Assembly (NCBI RefSeq): GCF_009498525.1 | Contig: NZ_QSNT01000002.1 | Span: forward strand, 124,001-188,000 | Direction of reading: 5' to 3' | Length of the DNA: 64,000 nucleotides | Origin: Rhizobium sp. ICMP 5592 | Lineage (GTDB): Bacteria; Pseudomonadota; Alphaproteobacteria; Rhizobiales; Rhizobiaceae | Shown here: positions 1 to 9,237 of the stretch, piece after piece | Layout: each line of letters starts with the position of its first letter | How positions within the stretch are numbered: position 1 is the stretch's first letter | Program-made: the position numbers and the translations under genes | The notes under the pieces: generated by a model | What the model saw: the letters and a program-made list of their open reading frames with translations, nothing else | What the model was told of the DNA's origin: nothing | Databases searched by the model: none

Positions 1-3000
1 GTTTCGGCCGCCCGGATGGGCAACATGATAGATGCAGCCGCCGACCGAACGTTTCGACCATGTATCATAAATGTCGAAGGTCAGTGGCGTATTGATCGGC
101 AGAACCGGATGTAGGCCGGACGCCGGATGCCAGGCCTTGTAGCGAACGCCGGCAACCGAAACGCCGGAGGTGCCCGTCGGCGTCAGCGGCATGGCGCGGC
201 CGTTGCAAGCAACGGTGTAGCGTTCGGGATTGTTGGTTTCGAGCCGCACCTGCAACCGTTCCACCGATGAATCGACATAACGCACAGTGCCGCCGGGTGC
301 GCCTTCTTCACCCATGACATGCCAGGGCTCGAGGGCCTGGCGCAGTTCCAGCTTGCTGCCTTCGTAGTCGACTTCGCCGCAGAAGGGGAAGCGGAATTCG
401 AGCTGGGCCTGGAACCATTCGGGACGAAGGTCGAAACCGTTTTGCCGGAGGTCGGCAAGCACGTCGAGAAAATCCTGCCAGATATAATGCGGCAGCATGA
501 AGCGATCGTGCAGCGCCGTGCCCCAACGGACGAACTTGCCGTCGATCGGATTGCGCCAGAAACGGGCGATGAGGGCGCGGACCAGCAATTGCTGGGCAAG
601 GCTCATGCGGGCGTTCGGCGGCATTTCGAAGCCACGGAATTCCACCAGACCCAGACGGCCCGTCGGGCCATCCGGCGAGAATAGCTTGTCGATGCAGATT
701 TCCGAGCGATGGGTGTTGCCGCTGACGTCGGTCAGGAGATTGCGGAACAGGCGGTCGACGAGCCAGGGCAGCGGCGGGATGCCTTGGCCGGGCGCCGGCA
801 CCTGAGCCATCGCGATTTCCAGCTCGTAGAGGCTGTCGTGACGCGCCTCGTCGAAGCGTGGGGCCTGGCTGGTCGGGCCGATGAACAGGCCAGAGAAAAG
901 GTAGGAAAGCGCCGGATGGCGCTGCCAATGCAGTACCAGACTCTTCAAGAGGTCTGGCCGGCGCAGGAAAGGGCTGTCACCCGGATTGGCGCCGCCGACG
1001 ACGACATGGTTGCCGCCGCCGGTGCCGGTGTGGCGGCCGTCGATCAGGAATTTGTCGGTGCCGAGACGCGTCAGCCGGGCCTCTTCATAGACCGCCGTGG
1101 TGATGTCGACACAGTCCTGCCAGTTCGATGCCGGGTGAATATTGACCTCGATCACGCCGGGATCGGGAGCGACGCGGATGACGTTGATGCGCTCGTCCTG
1201 CGGTGGCGAATAGCCTTCGATATGCACCGGCAGCCCGAGCTCCGCCGCTGCATTCTCGGCTGCGGCCAAGAGTTCGAGATACTGTTCGATCCCTTCGGTC
1301 GGTGGCATGAAGACGCAGAGCCGGCCGTCGCGCGGCTCGACCGAGATGGCAGTACGAACCGCGCCTCGGATATCGCCGAGCGTCTGTTCGACGCGCGATT
1401 GTCCGCTGTCGTCGACCTGGAACGAGGCCTCCGGCATCGCCCGGCCGGCTGGCACAATGACATCGGGCAAGGGCGTGCGCGGGATGGAGGGGTCGACGGT
1501 ATGGATATAGGGGTAACGCGACGGCGGCACGTAGGGCAGGGTGCCGAGCGGCAGGCGGTAGCCGATCGGCGAGTCACCCGGTACGAGGTAGATTTTGCCG
1601 CGGCGCGTGCTCCACTTCTCGCTCACCCAGCGCGTAGCTGAAGCGCGTGCATTCCAGGCCTGTACGGGAAGAACATAGCCGGTCGCCGTTGTCAGGCCAC
1701 GCTCGAAGACACGGGCGATGCGGCTGCGCTCCTCCGGGTCCTTGAGTTTCGAATTGGACGGGTCGACATTTTCCGGCAGACTGCCTTCCTTGATGATCCA
1801 TTCGGCCGGATCTTCATAGGCCGGCAGCACCATCTCGGGCTCGATCGCCAATTCCTTGGCAATTGCGCTTAGAAGCTTTCCAGCGTCGTCCACGCTTGCG
1901 CCGGTCTTTGCCGTCTCTTCAGCGATCAGAGCGGGGTTCTGCCAGACCGGTTTGCCGTCCTTGCGCCAATAGAGAGAGAAGGTCCAGCGCGGCAGGCTTT
2001 CGCCAGGATACCATTTGCCCTGGCCGTAATGCAGGAAGCCGCCGGGCGCGAAGCGATCGCGCAGGCGGCGGATCAATTGATCCGCCCGGTCGCGCTTGGT
2101 CGGGCCGACGGCGGCGGTGTTCCATTCCTCTGACTGGAAATCGTCGATCGAGATGAACGTGGGTTCGCCGCCCATGGTCAGGCGAACGTCTTCGGCTTGC
2201 AGTACGCGGTCGACTTCTTTGCCGAGCGCGTTCAGCGCATCCCAGCTTTCGTCGGAGAAAGGCTTGGTGATGCGCGGATGCTCGGCGACGCGGGTGACCT
2301 TCATCGCAAAGTCGAATTCGGTATTGGCTTCGCCGAAATAGCCGCCGGAGATCGGAGCGGCGTTGCGGTAATGCGGGGTTGCGGCGAGTGGAATATGGCT
2401 CTCGCCGGTGAGAAGCCCCGAGGTCGGGTCGAGGCCGACCCAGCCGGCACCGGGAAGATAGACTTCCACCCAGGCGTGCAGGTCGGTGAAGTCGACCTCC
2501 GTGCCCGAGGGGCCGTCAAGCGCCTTCAGGTCCGGCGTAAGCTGGATGAGATAGCCGGAGACGAAGCGGGTCGCGAGGCCAAGGTGGCGAAGGATCTGGA
2601 CGAGCAGCCAGCTGGTGTCGCGACAGGATCCCTTTGCCTTTTCCAGCGTTTCCTCCGGCGTTTGCACACCGGTCTCCAGGCGAATAACATAGCCGATTTC
2701 CTGCTGCAGCCGCGCATTGATGCCGACGATCATGTCGACGGTCGGTTGTTGCTCGGAGCGGTCGAGCGTGGCGAGGAAAGCTTCTAGGAGCGGTCCCGGC
2801 GCCTCCGGCTTCATGTAGATCGACAGATCCTCACGAAGGGTCTCCGGATAATCGAAGGGCCATTTGGTGGCCTCTTCCTCGACGAAGAAATCGAAGGGAT
2901 TGTAGACCGTCATGTCGGCAACGAGATCGACCTCGATCTTCAGCTCGGTCACCGGATCGGGGAAAACGAAGCGGGCGAGGTAATTGCCGTAGGGGTCCTG

Positions 3001-3165
3001 CTGCAGATTGACGAAGTGATTGGAGGGCGTGACCTTCAGAGAGTGGCTAAGGACGCGGGTCTTGGAATGCGAGGCTGGTTTCAGGCGAATGACTTGGGGG
3101 CCAAGGCGGATCGGATTGTCGTATTTGTAATGGGTGAGATGATAGATGCTCGCTTTGATCGCCAT
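1..3165 (-). CDS. Transglutaminase-like / DUF2126 large protein (3' end off window)
   Basis: Reading leftwards from an ATG at 3165, the frame stays open to the window edge (1055 codons visible). The N-terminal third is a bacterial transglutaminase N-region plus transglutaminase core. The apparent triad is Cys181 (in GSCRD), His230 (in LHAWVE) and Asp246 (in LDPTSG). The rest matches the DUF2126 family, including the late [15 protein letters not shown] stretch normally close to the C-terminus, so only a short tail is probably missing. Family members are about 1100 residues and cytoplasmic, with no established substrate; peptide or amide hydrolysis or cross-linking is plausible from the fold. 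The first residues ([17 protein letters not shown]) are typical for the family and support this start. Confidence 0.9.
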   Translation of the reverse strand, partial: MAIKASIYHLTHYKYDNPIRLGPQVIRLKPASHSKTRVLSHSLKVTPSNHFVNLQQDPYGNYLARFVFPDPVTELKIEVDLVADMTVYNPFDFFVEEEATKWPFDYPETLREDLSIYMKPEAPGPLLEAFLATLDRSEQQPTVDMIVGINARLQQEIGYVIRLETGVQTPEETLEKAKGSCRDTSWLLVQILRHLGLATRFVSGYLIQLTPDLKALDGPSGTEVDFTDLHAWVEVYLPGAGWVGLDPTSGLLTGESHIPLAATPHYRNAAPISGGYFGEANTEFDFAMKVTRVAEHPRITKPFSDESWDALNALGKEVDRVLQAEDVRLTMGGEPTFISIDDFQSEEWNTAAVGPTKRDRADQLIRRLRDRFAPGGFLHYGQGKWYPGESLPRWTFSLYWRKDGKPVWQNPALIAEETAKTGASVDDAGKLLSAIAKELAIEPEMVLPAYEDPAEWIIKEGSLPENVDPSNSKLKDPEERSRIARVFERGLTTATGYVLPVQAWNARASATRWVSEKWSTRRGKIYLVPGDSPIGYRLPLGTLPYVPPSRYPYIHTVDPSIPRTPLPDVIVPAGRAMPEASFQVDDSGQSRVEQTLGDIRGAVRTAISVEPRDGRLCVFMPPTEGIEQYLELLAAAENAAAELGLPVHIEGYSPPQDERINVIRVAPDPGVIEVNIHPASNWQDCVDITTAVYEEARLTRLGTDKFLIDGRHTGTGGGNHVVVGGANPGDSPFLRRPDLLKSLVLHWQRHPALSYLFSGLFIGPTSQAPRFDEARHDSLYELEIAMAQVPAPGQGIPPLPWLVDRLFRNLLTDVSGNTHRSEICIDKLFSPDGPTGRLGLVEFRGFEMPPNARMSLAQQLLVRALIARFWRNPIDGKFVRWGTALHDRFMLPHYIWQDFLDVLADLRQNGFDLRPEWFQAQLEFRFPFCGEVDYEGSKLELRQALEPWHVMGEEGAPGGTVRYVDSSVERLQVRLETNNPERYTVACNGRAMPLTPTGTSGVSVAGVRYKAWHPASGLHPVLPINTPLTFDIYDTWSKRSVGGCIYHVAHPGGRN

Positions 3166-3350
3166 ATGTCTCTTTGCCTAGCCCCGCATCGTTGTGCGGC
3201 AGTTGCTGTTCCCGATGGCAGTGTGTGCAATGCAGCGAGAGAATGCAAGGCGTCTTGGCGGTCAATCGGGGCTGTCCCGTACAATGCCAAAGCAAAAGCG
3301 GCGAGCTTTCGCCCGCCGCCTTGAAATCATTGCTGTCTAAGACATTACTG

Positions 3351-3450
3351 CGCCGCGCGTCCAACCGGACGCGCGAGGGTCGCAGCAACACTTTGAACTG
3401 GCGCATAATCCTTTCCTTAAATCGATTCCGATTTAAGGGGTTATGCGCTA
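3351..3450. repeat. RIME-like two-palindrome intergenic repeat
   Basis: Two inverted repeats lie about 25 bp apart. The first is a perfect 9-bp stem at 3354-3362/3367-3375 with loop AACC. The second is longer, with outer arms 3401-3408/3441-3448 and inner arms 3415-3424/3429-3438 around loop ATTC. Rhizobial genomes carry about 100-bp elements with two palindromes (RIME) between genes, and this layout fits. The manC stop codon lies in the last bases of the element, so it may also shape the 3' end of that mRNA. The family assignment is from memory of the layout; no second copy was found in this window. Confidence 0.6.
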
Positions 3451-4875
3451 GCTTCTGCCGAATTCATCGACCAGACGGATGATGTCGTCTTCGCCGAGAT
3501 AGGAGCCAGTCTGCACCTCGATCAGCTCCAGCAGGATCTTGCCGGGGTTGGACAGGCGATGCACTTCGCCGAGCGGGATATAGACCGACTCGTTCTCACG
3601 CAGCATCTGTACATTCTCACCGACCGTCACCTCGGCCGTGCCCTTGACGACGATCCAGTGTTCGGAGCGGTGATGATGCTTCTGCAGCGACAGCTTCTTG
3701 CCCGGAAGCACGAAGATGCGCTTCACCTGGAAGCGTTCGCCGTTCAGCACCGAGGTATAGCCGCCCCAGGGGCGATAGGATGTCGGATGCGTCTCGGTGA
3801 GCTTGGCCGTCGTCTTGTGCCCTGCCAGCAGCTTGACCAGCTTGCCGACTTCCTGGCTGTCCTTGAGATGGCCGACATAGACGGCGTCTTCGCTGGCGAT
3901 GACCGCGACATCCTCAAGACCCTGTACGGCGAGGTGGATGCCGTGGGTCATGACGAGCGAGTTCTTGGTGTTGATCAGTGTCGTGCTGCCGGCCGCGACA
4001 TTGCCGTTGTCGTCCTGCTTGCCGACCTTCCAGACTGAATCCCAGCTTCCCAGATCCGACCAGGTGAACGGCGAGGGGACGACGGCTGCGTTCGCCGTCT
4101 TTTCCATCAGCGCATAGTCGATGGAGATATCCGGGCTCTTTGCGAAAGTGTCGGCATCGAGGCGGGTGAAGTCGAGGTCGCGTTTGGACTTGGAGACAGC
4201 CTTGCTGGCGGCCTTTTCAACTTCGGGCGCATATTCGCCGATTTCGGACAGAAGCTGGGCGGCGGAGAACATGAACATGCCCGAGTTCCAGTAGAACCCG
4301 CCGGCAGCGATCATTTCCTTGGCCTTTTCGAGGGCCGGCTTTTCGACGAAGCGCTTGACGACATGGGCGCCGGTCGGCAGCGCCTTGCCGCTTTCGATAT
4401 AGCCATAGCCGGTTGCCGGTTCGGTCGGTGCGATGCCGAAGGTGACGAGCTTGCCCTGCAACGCAGTGTCGCGGGCGATGCGAACGCAATCGTAATAGGT
4501 CGCGTTGGCGTCGATCTCGTAATCGGAGCCGAGGACGTGCATGGTCGCGTCCTTGCCGAAAAGCTCGGTGACGAGCGCGGCGGCGGCGGCGACGGCGGCG
4601 GCGGTGTTGCGAGCAACCGGCTCCAGCAGTACGGCGGCGAGCTTCAGGTCGAGCTCGCGGGCCTGTTCGGCGACGAGGAAGCGGAATTCTTCGTTGGTCA
4701 GCACGATCGGCGCTTCATAAAGCTCGGGATCGGAAACGCGCTCCAGCGTGTTCTGAAAGAGCGTCCTGTCGCCGATGAACTGAATGAATTGCTTCGGCGC
4801 CGAGGCGCGAGACAGCGGCCATAACCGTGTTCCCTTGCCTCCGGCCATGATCACCGGGACGATTTTCGCTGCCAT
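3448..4875 (-). CDS. manC: Mannose-1-phosphate guanylyltransferase / mannose-6-phosphate isomerase
   Basis: A 475-residue type II bifunctional enzyme. It makes GDP-mannose from mannose-1-phosphate and GTP and interconverts mannose-6-phosphate and fructose-6-phosphate, feeding envelope polysaccharide synthesis. The nucleotidyltransferase signature AGGKGTRLWPLSR is at residues 11-23, followed by PKQF. The C-terminal cupin isomerase domain starts near residue 365 and carries the metal-binding QKHHHRSEHW segment around 399-407. Length is normal for the fused family. The start follows GGAGAGAG. It is monocistronic as far as can be seen. rfbA/cpsB/xanB are alternative names for the same family. Confidence 0.95.
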   Translation of the reverse strand: MAAKIVPVIMAGGKGTRLWPLSRASAPKQFIQFIGDRTLFQNTLERVSDPELYEAPIVLTNEEFRFLVAEQARELDLKLAAVLLEPVARNTAAAVAAAAALVTELFGKDATMHVLGSDYEIDANATYYDCVRIARDTALQGKLVTFGIAPTEPATGYGYIESGKALPTGAHVVKRFVEKPALEKAKEMIAAGGFYWNSGMFMFSAAQLLSEIGEYAPEVEKAASKAVSKSKRDLDFTRLDADTFAKSPDISIDYALMEKTANAAVVPSPFTWSDLGSWDSVWKVGKQDDNGNVAAGSTTLINTKNSLVMTHGIHLAVQGLEDVAVIASEDAVYVGHLKDSQEVGKLVKLLAGHKTTAKLTETHPTSYRPWGGYTSVLNGERFQVKRIFVLPGKKLSLQKHHHRSEHWIVVKGTAEVTVGENVQMLRENESVYIPLGEVHRLSNPGKILLELIEVQTGSYLGEDDIIRLVDEFGRS

Positions 4876-4933
4876 TCTTTCTCTCTCCTAGACACTTGTT
4901 CAAGCGTTACGCGAAGGTTTACAACCTATGAGA

Positions 4934-4957
4934 TTGTCGACATCATTCCTTCGACAA
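4934..4957. promoter_or_regulatory. Inverted repeat upstream of manC
   Basis: TTGTCGA at 4934-4940 and its reverse complement TCGACAA at 4951-4957 flank a 10-nt spacer, about 60-80 bp ahead of the manC start. This could be an operator or a leader hairpin. No known regulator is implied. Confidence 0.3.
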
Positions 4958-5095
4958 CTCTTATCGCCATTGCGATCTGCCGTCGACTGGGAACTTCATC
5001 GATCTTAGTGTGGAAGTTCTAATAGACTCTCATCGGAGAGCTTACTTTTCGACGAAAAGGAGGCAGCCGTATGGCGGATCGCTTGCCGCGAGAGG

Positions 5096-5126
5096 TGACC
5101 GTTGCCGCCCAAGGCGGCAACGGTCA
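5096..5126 (-). terminator. Perfect 14-bp hairpin after the DUF475 gene
   Basis: Arms 5096-5109 and 5113-5126 pair perfectly around loop CAA, 12 bp beyond the DUF475 stop codon. There is no U-run, so it may act as an mRNA 3'-end stabiliser rather than a classical intrinsic terminator. Confidence 0.55.
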
Positions 5127-5137
5127 TGTATTCTCCT

Positions 5138-6241
5138 TTATGCCTCGGCCCGGTCGCCCGGTTCTTCATGGGCAGGCCCATGCTCGACGCCATTGCGCTT
5201 GTTGTAGCGGATCGACGACCACAGCGAGATGCCGATGAGGGCAGCGCCACCAAGGCCGGTGATGACCTCGGGAATGTGGGTGAGCGTCTGGACGTACATG
5301 ATCACCGAGAGGATCAGGATGGCATAGAAGGCGCCATGCTCCAGGTAGCGATAGTGCGCGAGCGTGCCCTTTTCCACCAGCATGATCGTCATGGAGCGCA
5401 CATACATGGCGCCGATGCCGAGGCCGATGGCGATGATGAAGAGATTCTGGGTTAGCGCGAAGGCACCGATGACGCCGTCGAAGGAGAAGCTGGCGTCGAG
5501 AACCTCGAGATAGAGGAAGGCGCCGAAGCCACCCTTGGCGGCGGCGCTCATCGTCTTTTGCGAAGCGTCGAGAAAGCCGGCCAGAACTTCCACCAGCAGG
5601 AAGGTCAGGAGACCGTAGATAGAGGCATGGAGGAATGTCGTCGAATCCTCGCCGTCGAGCAGGGAGGAGAAGATGAGAACGAGGATCAGTACGAAGGCGA
5701 TCTCGATGCCCTTGATGGTGGCGAAACGCGCCATCGCCTTTTCCACGAAGGCGATCCAGTGCACATCCTTCTCGTGATTGAAGAAATAGGTGAGACCGAC
5801 CATCATCAGGAAGGTGCCGCCGAAAGCGGCGATGGGCAGATGCGCGTCATGCATGATCCGCGCATATTGCTCCGGCTCGGCGGCCGCAAGCTTCAGCGCT
5901 TCCCAGGGATTGATCCAAGCCGCGATGGCGACGATCGCCAGCGGGAAGACGATACGCATGCCGAAGACGGCGATGACGATGCCCCAGGTCAGGAAGCGAT
6001 GCTGCCAGAGTGGCGTCATTTCTTTCAGCTTGTTGGCATTGACGATGGCGTTGTCGAAGGAGAGCGATATCTCCAGCACGGCCAGCACCGCGCAGATGAA
6101 GAAGGCTGTCGCGAGGCCACCGAGCGTGCCGGTCGCATTCCAGCCCAGCAGCGCGCCAAGGGCGAGGCCGGCGGCTGTAACAGCAAAAGCCCAGCCGAAA
6201 TAGCCGAGCACGGATTTGGAGGAGGAGGTGGACCGCGTCAT
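5138..6241 (-). CDS. DUF475 (TerC-like) integral membrane protein
   Basis: A polytopic inner-membrane protein of 367 residues from the chosen start. The DUF475 hallmarks SLSFDNAIVNANKL and ASFSFDGVIGAFALTQN are both visible; their acidic FDN/FDG motifs within membrane helices resemble TerC and are thought to handle divalent metal. About eight hydrophobic segments are apparent. The start MTRSTSSS at 6241 is preferred over an upstream in-frame ATG at 6295 because AGGT sits about 7 nt ahead of it. The C-terminal tail is charged. Role unproven: TerC relatives are linked to tellurite resistance or manganese export. Confidence 0.88.
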   Translation of the reverse strand: MTRSTSSSKSVLGYFGWAFAVTAAGLALGALLGWNATGTLGGLATAFFICAVLAVLEISLSFDNAIVNANKLKEMTPLWQHRFLTWGIVIAVFGMRIVFPLAIVAIAAWINPWEALKLAAAEPEQYARIMHDAHLPIAAFGGTFLMMVGLTYFFNHEKDVHWIAFVEKAMARFATIKGIEIAFVLILVLIFSSLLDGEDSTTFLHASIYGLLTFLLVEVLAGFLDASQKTMSAAAKGGFGAFLYLEVLDASFSFDGVIGAFALTQNLFIIAIGLGIGAMYVRSMTIMLVEKGTLAHYRYLEHGAFYAILILSVIMYVQTLTHIPEVITGLGGAALIGISLWSSIRYNKRNGVEHGPAHEEPGDRAEA

Positions 6242-6637
6242 GGGCGCACCTCGCTGCAAATCGAAGGGAGATATTCGGATCGAAGGCGCAGCCACGTGCC
6301 AAAGACGGCATGCGGGTAAGGCATGGTCAAACTAATCATGAAAAGAAATCCGCCGGCTCATCTGCAGGCGGTACCGACATCGCGAGAGCGCCGTAAAAAC
6401 TCTCGCCAGAGGGGCCCGGCACCATAGTTCACTTCGCAGCCGATGTCAGAAGGCGCGAAGATGTCACCATTAGTTAATGAAGTTGCGGCGCGCGTCAAGG
6501 GCGAGTGTGAGACGGGATACCATTGCCACCGGTATATCCAGAATCTTCGGAACCAAACGGAGGAGGGGACGTTGGCTCTCAGGTGGGCACGGCTATGTCC
6601 ATTGCCAGCAGAAAACAGCGGACAAGGAGAATCTCCC
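6242..6637. other. Intergenic stretch, no gene recognised
   Basis: About 400 bp between the divergent DUF475 gene and a small downstream ORF. Short open frames on both strands have no convincing ribosome binding site or family resemblance. It presumably holds both promoters; no motif could be assigned. Confidence 0.5.
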
Positions 6638-6886
6638 ATGAGCCCCCATCCCATCCATCCCAAGGCTAAGGAACAAAGGCCGGAGCTGACGGCACGGCAG
6701 AAACGTGCGCGTCCGAACTCCCTGCGCCAGGCGCAGGTGCTGCCACCACACAATGTCGATCTGACATTGCAGCCAACGACGCATGACGATGTCCACGTAC
6801 CGGCCCATGTCAGCGGCGCGGATCTTTCGCGCGAGGCGCCGGGCGACGCCAATCACGGGGGCAAGAAAAAAGGCGGACCCCAGTAA
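6638..6886 (+). CDS. Small basic hypothetical protein
   Basis: An 82-residue ORF beginning MSPHPIHPKAKEQ, preceded by AAGGAGA at a good distance (ACAAGGAGAATCTCCCATG). It is hydrophilic, rich in Pro, His, Lys and Arg, with no signal peptide or membrane segment, and ends in a GGKKKGGPQ tail. It is not recognised as a known family. The frame is open further upstream (to 6443), but the ribosome binding site supports this start. The coding call rests mainly on that site and is uncertain. Confidence 0.45.
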   Translation: MSPHPIHPKAKEQRPELTARQKRARPNSLRQAQVLPPHNVDLTLQPTTHDDVHVPAHVSGADLSREAPGDANHGGKKKGGPQ

Positions 6887-6952
6887 AGTTCGGAAACGGC
6901 GCTTTCTGTCGCCCCACGACAGGGATGCGTTCGGCCGGTTTGAAGCTATTGG

Positions 6953-7426
6953 CTACTTTTTGGTGCGCGGCGGCTTGCCGTTCGACAGGAAACTGCCGGT
7001 AAAGCTCAGTTCCGTCGATTTCGCCGAGCATTGGAACGCGACAGGCTTGCCGGAATAGGGATTGGAGAAGGTACAGACGCCTTTTGCCTCGACCTGGCCG
7101 GCCATCTTGTTACCGGCGCCGGTGGAGATGACCTCGATCGGCAATTGGATCGTTCCCTTGGTCGCGCCGGGTTTGATCCCGCGCCCGTCACCCTGGAAGC
7201 CAAGCATCTTGCCGCCTGCCGAAAAAATAAAGGTTACGGAGCCGTCCGGTCCCGTCACGCTGGCGATCTGCGGCGTGCAGCCCTTCGATGCGTCGAGCTT
7301 GCCGACAATCAGCTTGGAGCACTTGCCGTCGATGACGGCCACGCCAGGGCCAGGAAAGTTCTGCGCGCCGGCACTCGTGGCAACGGTCATGACTGTCAAA
7401 GCAACGGCAAGGCCTTCGAATCGCAT
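6953..7426 (-). CDS. Exported conserved hypothetical protein
   Basis: A 157-residue protein with a clear signal peptide (MRFEGLAVALTVMTVATSAGA) and predicted cleavage before QNFPGPG. The mature part contains three cysteines, is Gly/Ser/Thr-rich and looks beta-structured, ending in a basic PPRTKK tail. AAAGGAG precedes the ATG at a good distance. It is likely periplasmic. No characterised family is recognised. Confidence 0.75.
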   Translation of the reverse strand: MRFEGLAVALTVMTVATSAGAQNFPGPGVAVIDGKCSKLIVGKLDASKGCTPQIASVTGPDGSVTFIFSAGGKMLGFQGDGRGIKPGATKGTIQLPIEVISTGAGNKMAGQVEAKGVCTFSNPYSGKPVAFQCSAKSTELSFTGSFLSNGKPPRTKK

Positions 7427-7520
7427 GTTACGGGCTCCTTTAAAGCCCGGACACGTTTGCCGATCGAAATGTGGCAGTCAACCCGCAGCGCTCAGATACG
7501 ACCGTGGGCGGAGCGCCGGA

Positions 7521-7751
7521 TTACTCCGGCACGAGCGTTCCGATCAGTTGCAGAAGCGCGTTCTGCCGATTGCCGCCGCCGGCCAGGAATTCATAGAGGG
7601 TCATCTGCTTCTCAACGCCGCCATCGACGAGATAGTCGGATTGGCGGATGATGAAGACCTCGCCGCTGTCGGTGTCGCGGGCGAGATGGAACAGATACTC
7701 ATCACCGTTGGGCTTGTGGTTCTTATAGAACTGCTTCTTTACGACCGCCAT
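7521..7751 (-). CDS. Small hypothetical protein
   Basis: A 76-residue protein beginning MAVVKKQFYKNHKPNG. The start at 7751 is chosen because GGGAGG lies immediately upstream; an in-frame ATG seven codons earlier lacks such a site. It has no signal peptide or membrane segment, a mixed charged composition and a C-terminal leucine-rich stretch (NALLQLIGTLVPE). Function unknown. Confidence 0.65.
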   Translation of the reverse strand: MAVVKKQFYKNHKPNGDEYLFHLARDTDSGEVFIIRQSDYLVDGGVEKQMTLYEFLAGGGNRQNALLQLIGTLVPE

Positions 7752-7967
7752 CTCGTCCTCCCGTACGATCAATGCCTTAACATAACAGTAGTGTGACAGC
7801 GCGGGCGGAAGTCAAGCGATTCGCGCGTGGAAATTATGCGGATCTGTCCATTCGTCGTGGGTTCAGACGCTGAACATCAGCATGTGATTGGATATTGAAA
7901 GAAAGACCATTATTCTCAGGTTGCGCGATCGAGCATTCGAGGCGCCATGAGCGAGAGGTCAAAGCAG

Positions 7968-8279
7968 ATGAGAATGATGTTAGCGTTAGGAGCTCTATTG
8001 AGTTTGGCTTGCGTCTCCGCAGGCGAAGCACCCTCGAACTATCAATCATACCACGGTGGCATCCGCGCCGACAGCGATCCTGTGCTTCTGGAGCGATATG
8101 ACAGGGCGCTGAACCGCTGCGAGCCGGAGGCCTATTCCTGGCGTCGGGGATCGCCTGATCCGGACAGCACCCTATATATCCTGGCGTTGCGAAATTGCCT
8201 GTACAGGCATAGCTTCGTGGATCGCGGCGTTTATGCCTATCCCACATCGTCGGTGTTCCAGCACTTCCTGGATCGCTGA
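7968..8279 (+). CDS. Small exported hypothetical protein
   Basis: A 103-residue protein from an ATG at 7968 with GAGAGG upstream; an alternative ATG lies at 7947. The N-terminus (MRMMLALGALLSLACVSAG) is a short signal sequence containing LSLAC, a poor lipobox, so it may be a lipoprotein or simply secreted. The mature part has two cysteines and is rich in Tyr and Arg. Not recognised as a characterised family. Confidence 0.6.
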   Translation: MRMMLALGALLSLACVSAGEAPSNYQSYHGGIRADSDPVLLERYDRALNRCEPEAYSWRRGSPDPDSTLYILALRNCLYRHSFVDRGVYAYPTSSVFQHFLDR

Positions 8280-8384
8280 TCGCGACCGTTTCTTGCCGTA
8301 TTTGGAAGCGCCTCTTCCCCGATTTGGAAAGAGCGCTTTTCGTCCGAGCGAGGAGTTGGCCGGGCAAGCCGGCGCCAAATGAGA

Positions 8385-8412
8385 AAGGGCTCTCGGTTTC
8401 CCGAAAGCCCTT
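8385..8412. terminator. Hairpin terminator beyond tRNA-Val
   Basis: Arms 8385-8396 and 8401-8412 pair at 11 of 12 positions around loop TTTC, between the end of the small exported protein gene and the 3' end of tRNA-Val. Short T-rich tracts on both sides suggest that it may serve both converging transcripts. Confidence 0.5.
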
Positions 8413-8431
8413 GCTTTTCAGCGAATTAGGA

Positions 8432-8506
<75 letters not shown>

Positions 8507-8544
8507 ATCCGATGGCGGCGCATAGATCATAAAACCTTGGGAGC

Positions 8545-8550
8545 CGTCAA
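8545..8550 (-). promoter_or_regulatory. Candidate -35 box for tRNA-Val
   Basis: On the minus strand TTGACG lies about 40 bp ahead of the tRNA 5' end, with an AT-rich TTTTATGATCTATG stretch where the -10 element should be. The -10 hexamer itself is weak. Confidence 0.45.
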
Positions 8551-8590
8551 TAGGCTTTTTTCAATTTTATGACGCTGTGCGCCGCAAGCC

Positions 8591-8953
8591 TTATGCGGCA
8601 AGGAGTTTGTTCACTTCGTCGACGAGTTCGCGCAAGTGGAACGGCTTGGAAAGTACCTTGGCATCCTTCGGCGCCTTCGAATCAGGGTTCAGCGCGACGG
8701 CGGCAAAGCCGGTGATAAACATCACTTTCAGGTCCGGATCGAGCTCGGTGGCGCGGCGCGCCAGCTCGATGCCGTCCATTTCCGGCATGACGATATCGGT
8801 CAGGAGCAGCGAAAAGGGTTCTTCGCGCAGCCGGTCATAAGCGCTTGCTCCGTTGTCAAAGGACAAGACCTTGTAGCCGGCCTTTTCCAGTGCCTTCACA
8901 AGGAAACGACGCATGTCGTTGTCATCTTCGGCAAGAAGTATCTTCTGGGTCAT
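8591..8953 (-). CDS. cpdR: CpdR single-domain response regulator
   Basis: A 120-residue stand-alone receiver closely matching rhizobial CpdR1. In alphaproteobacteria CpdR, when dephosphorylated, acts as a ClpXP adaptor that drives proteolysis of cell-cycle substrates, and it receives phosphate from the ChpT phosphorelay. Receiver landmarks are visible: acidic pocket EDD (residues 9-11), phospho-acceptor Asp53 in LLTDIVMPEMDG, Thr81 and Lys103 in LSKP. There is no output domain. Two adjacent ATGs (8956 and 8953) are possible starts, and no strong Shine-Dalgarno was seen. It lies beside a divergent N-formylglutamate amidohydrolase gene. Confidence 0.92.
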   Translation of the reverse strand: MTQKILLAEDDNDMRRFLVKALEKAGYKVLSFDNGASAYDRLREEPFSLLLTDIVMPEMDGIELARRATELDPDLKVMFITGFAAVALNPDSKAPKDAKVLSKPFHLRELVDEVNKLLAA

Positions 8954-9237
8954 CATCTGTTCGCTAATCAACTGTTGTCTTGTTGGACTTGTCCAGCGTG
9001 TAAGGTAGCCGTTGGCCGTAAACAAGCGGTGAATGGTTGGACGGGATATAATCATCCGTGTTCGCTGTCGCACGGTTGCGCCCGAAGCCCACCTCGCGCA
9101 GGTCGGGATACGGCATCACGGCGCGTCGCCTTCACAGCGTTGGATTAAGGCCATTTTGCTAAAGTTAGTATGGACTTGCGGGCGTGCAGCTGGCAACATG
9201 GATATTGCGACAGGTTGTAGACACGGTAAAGATGTTG

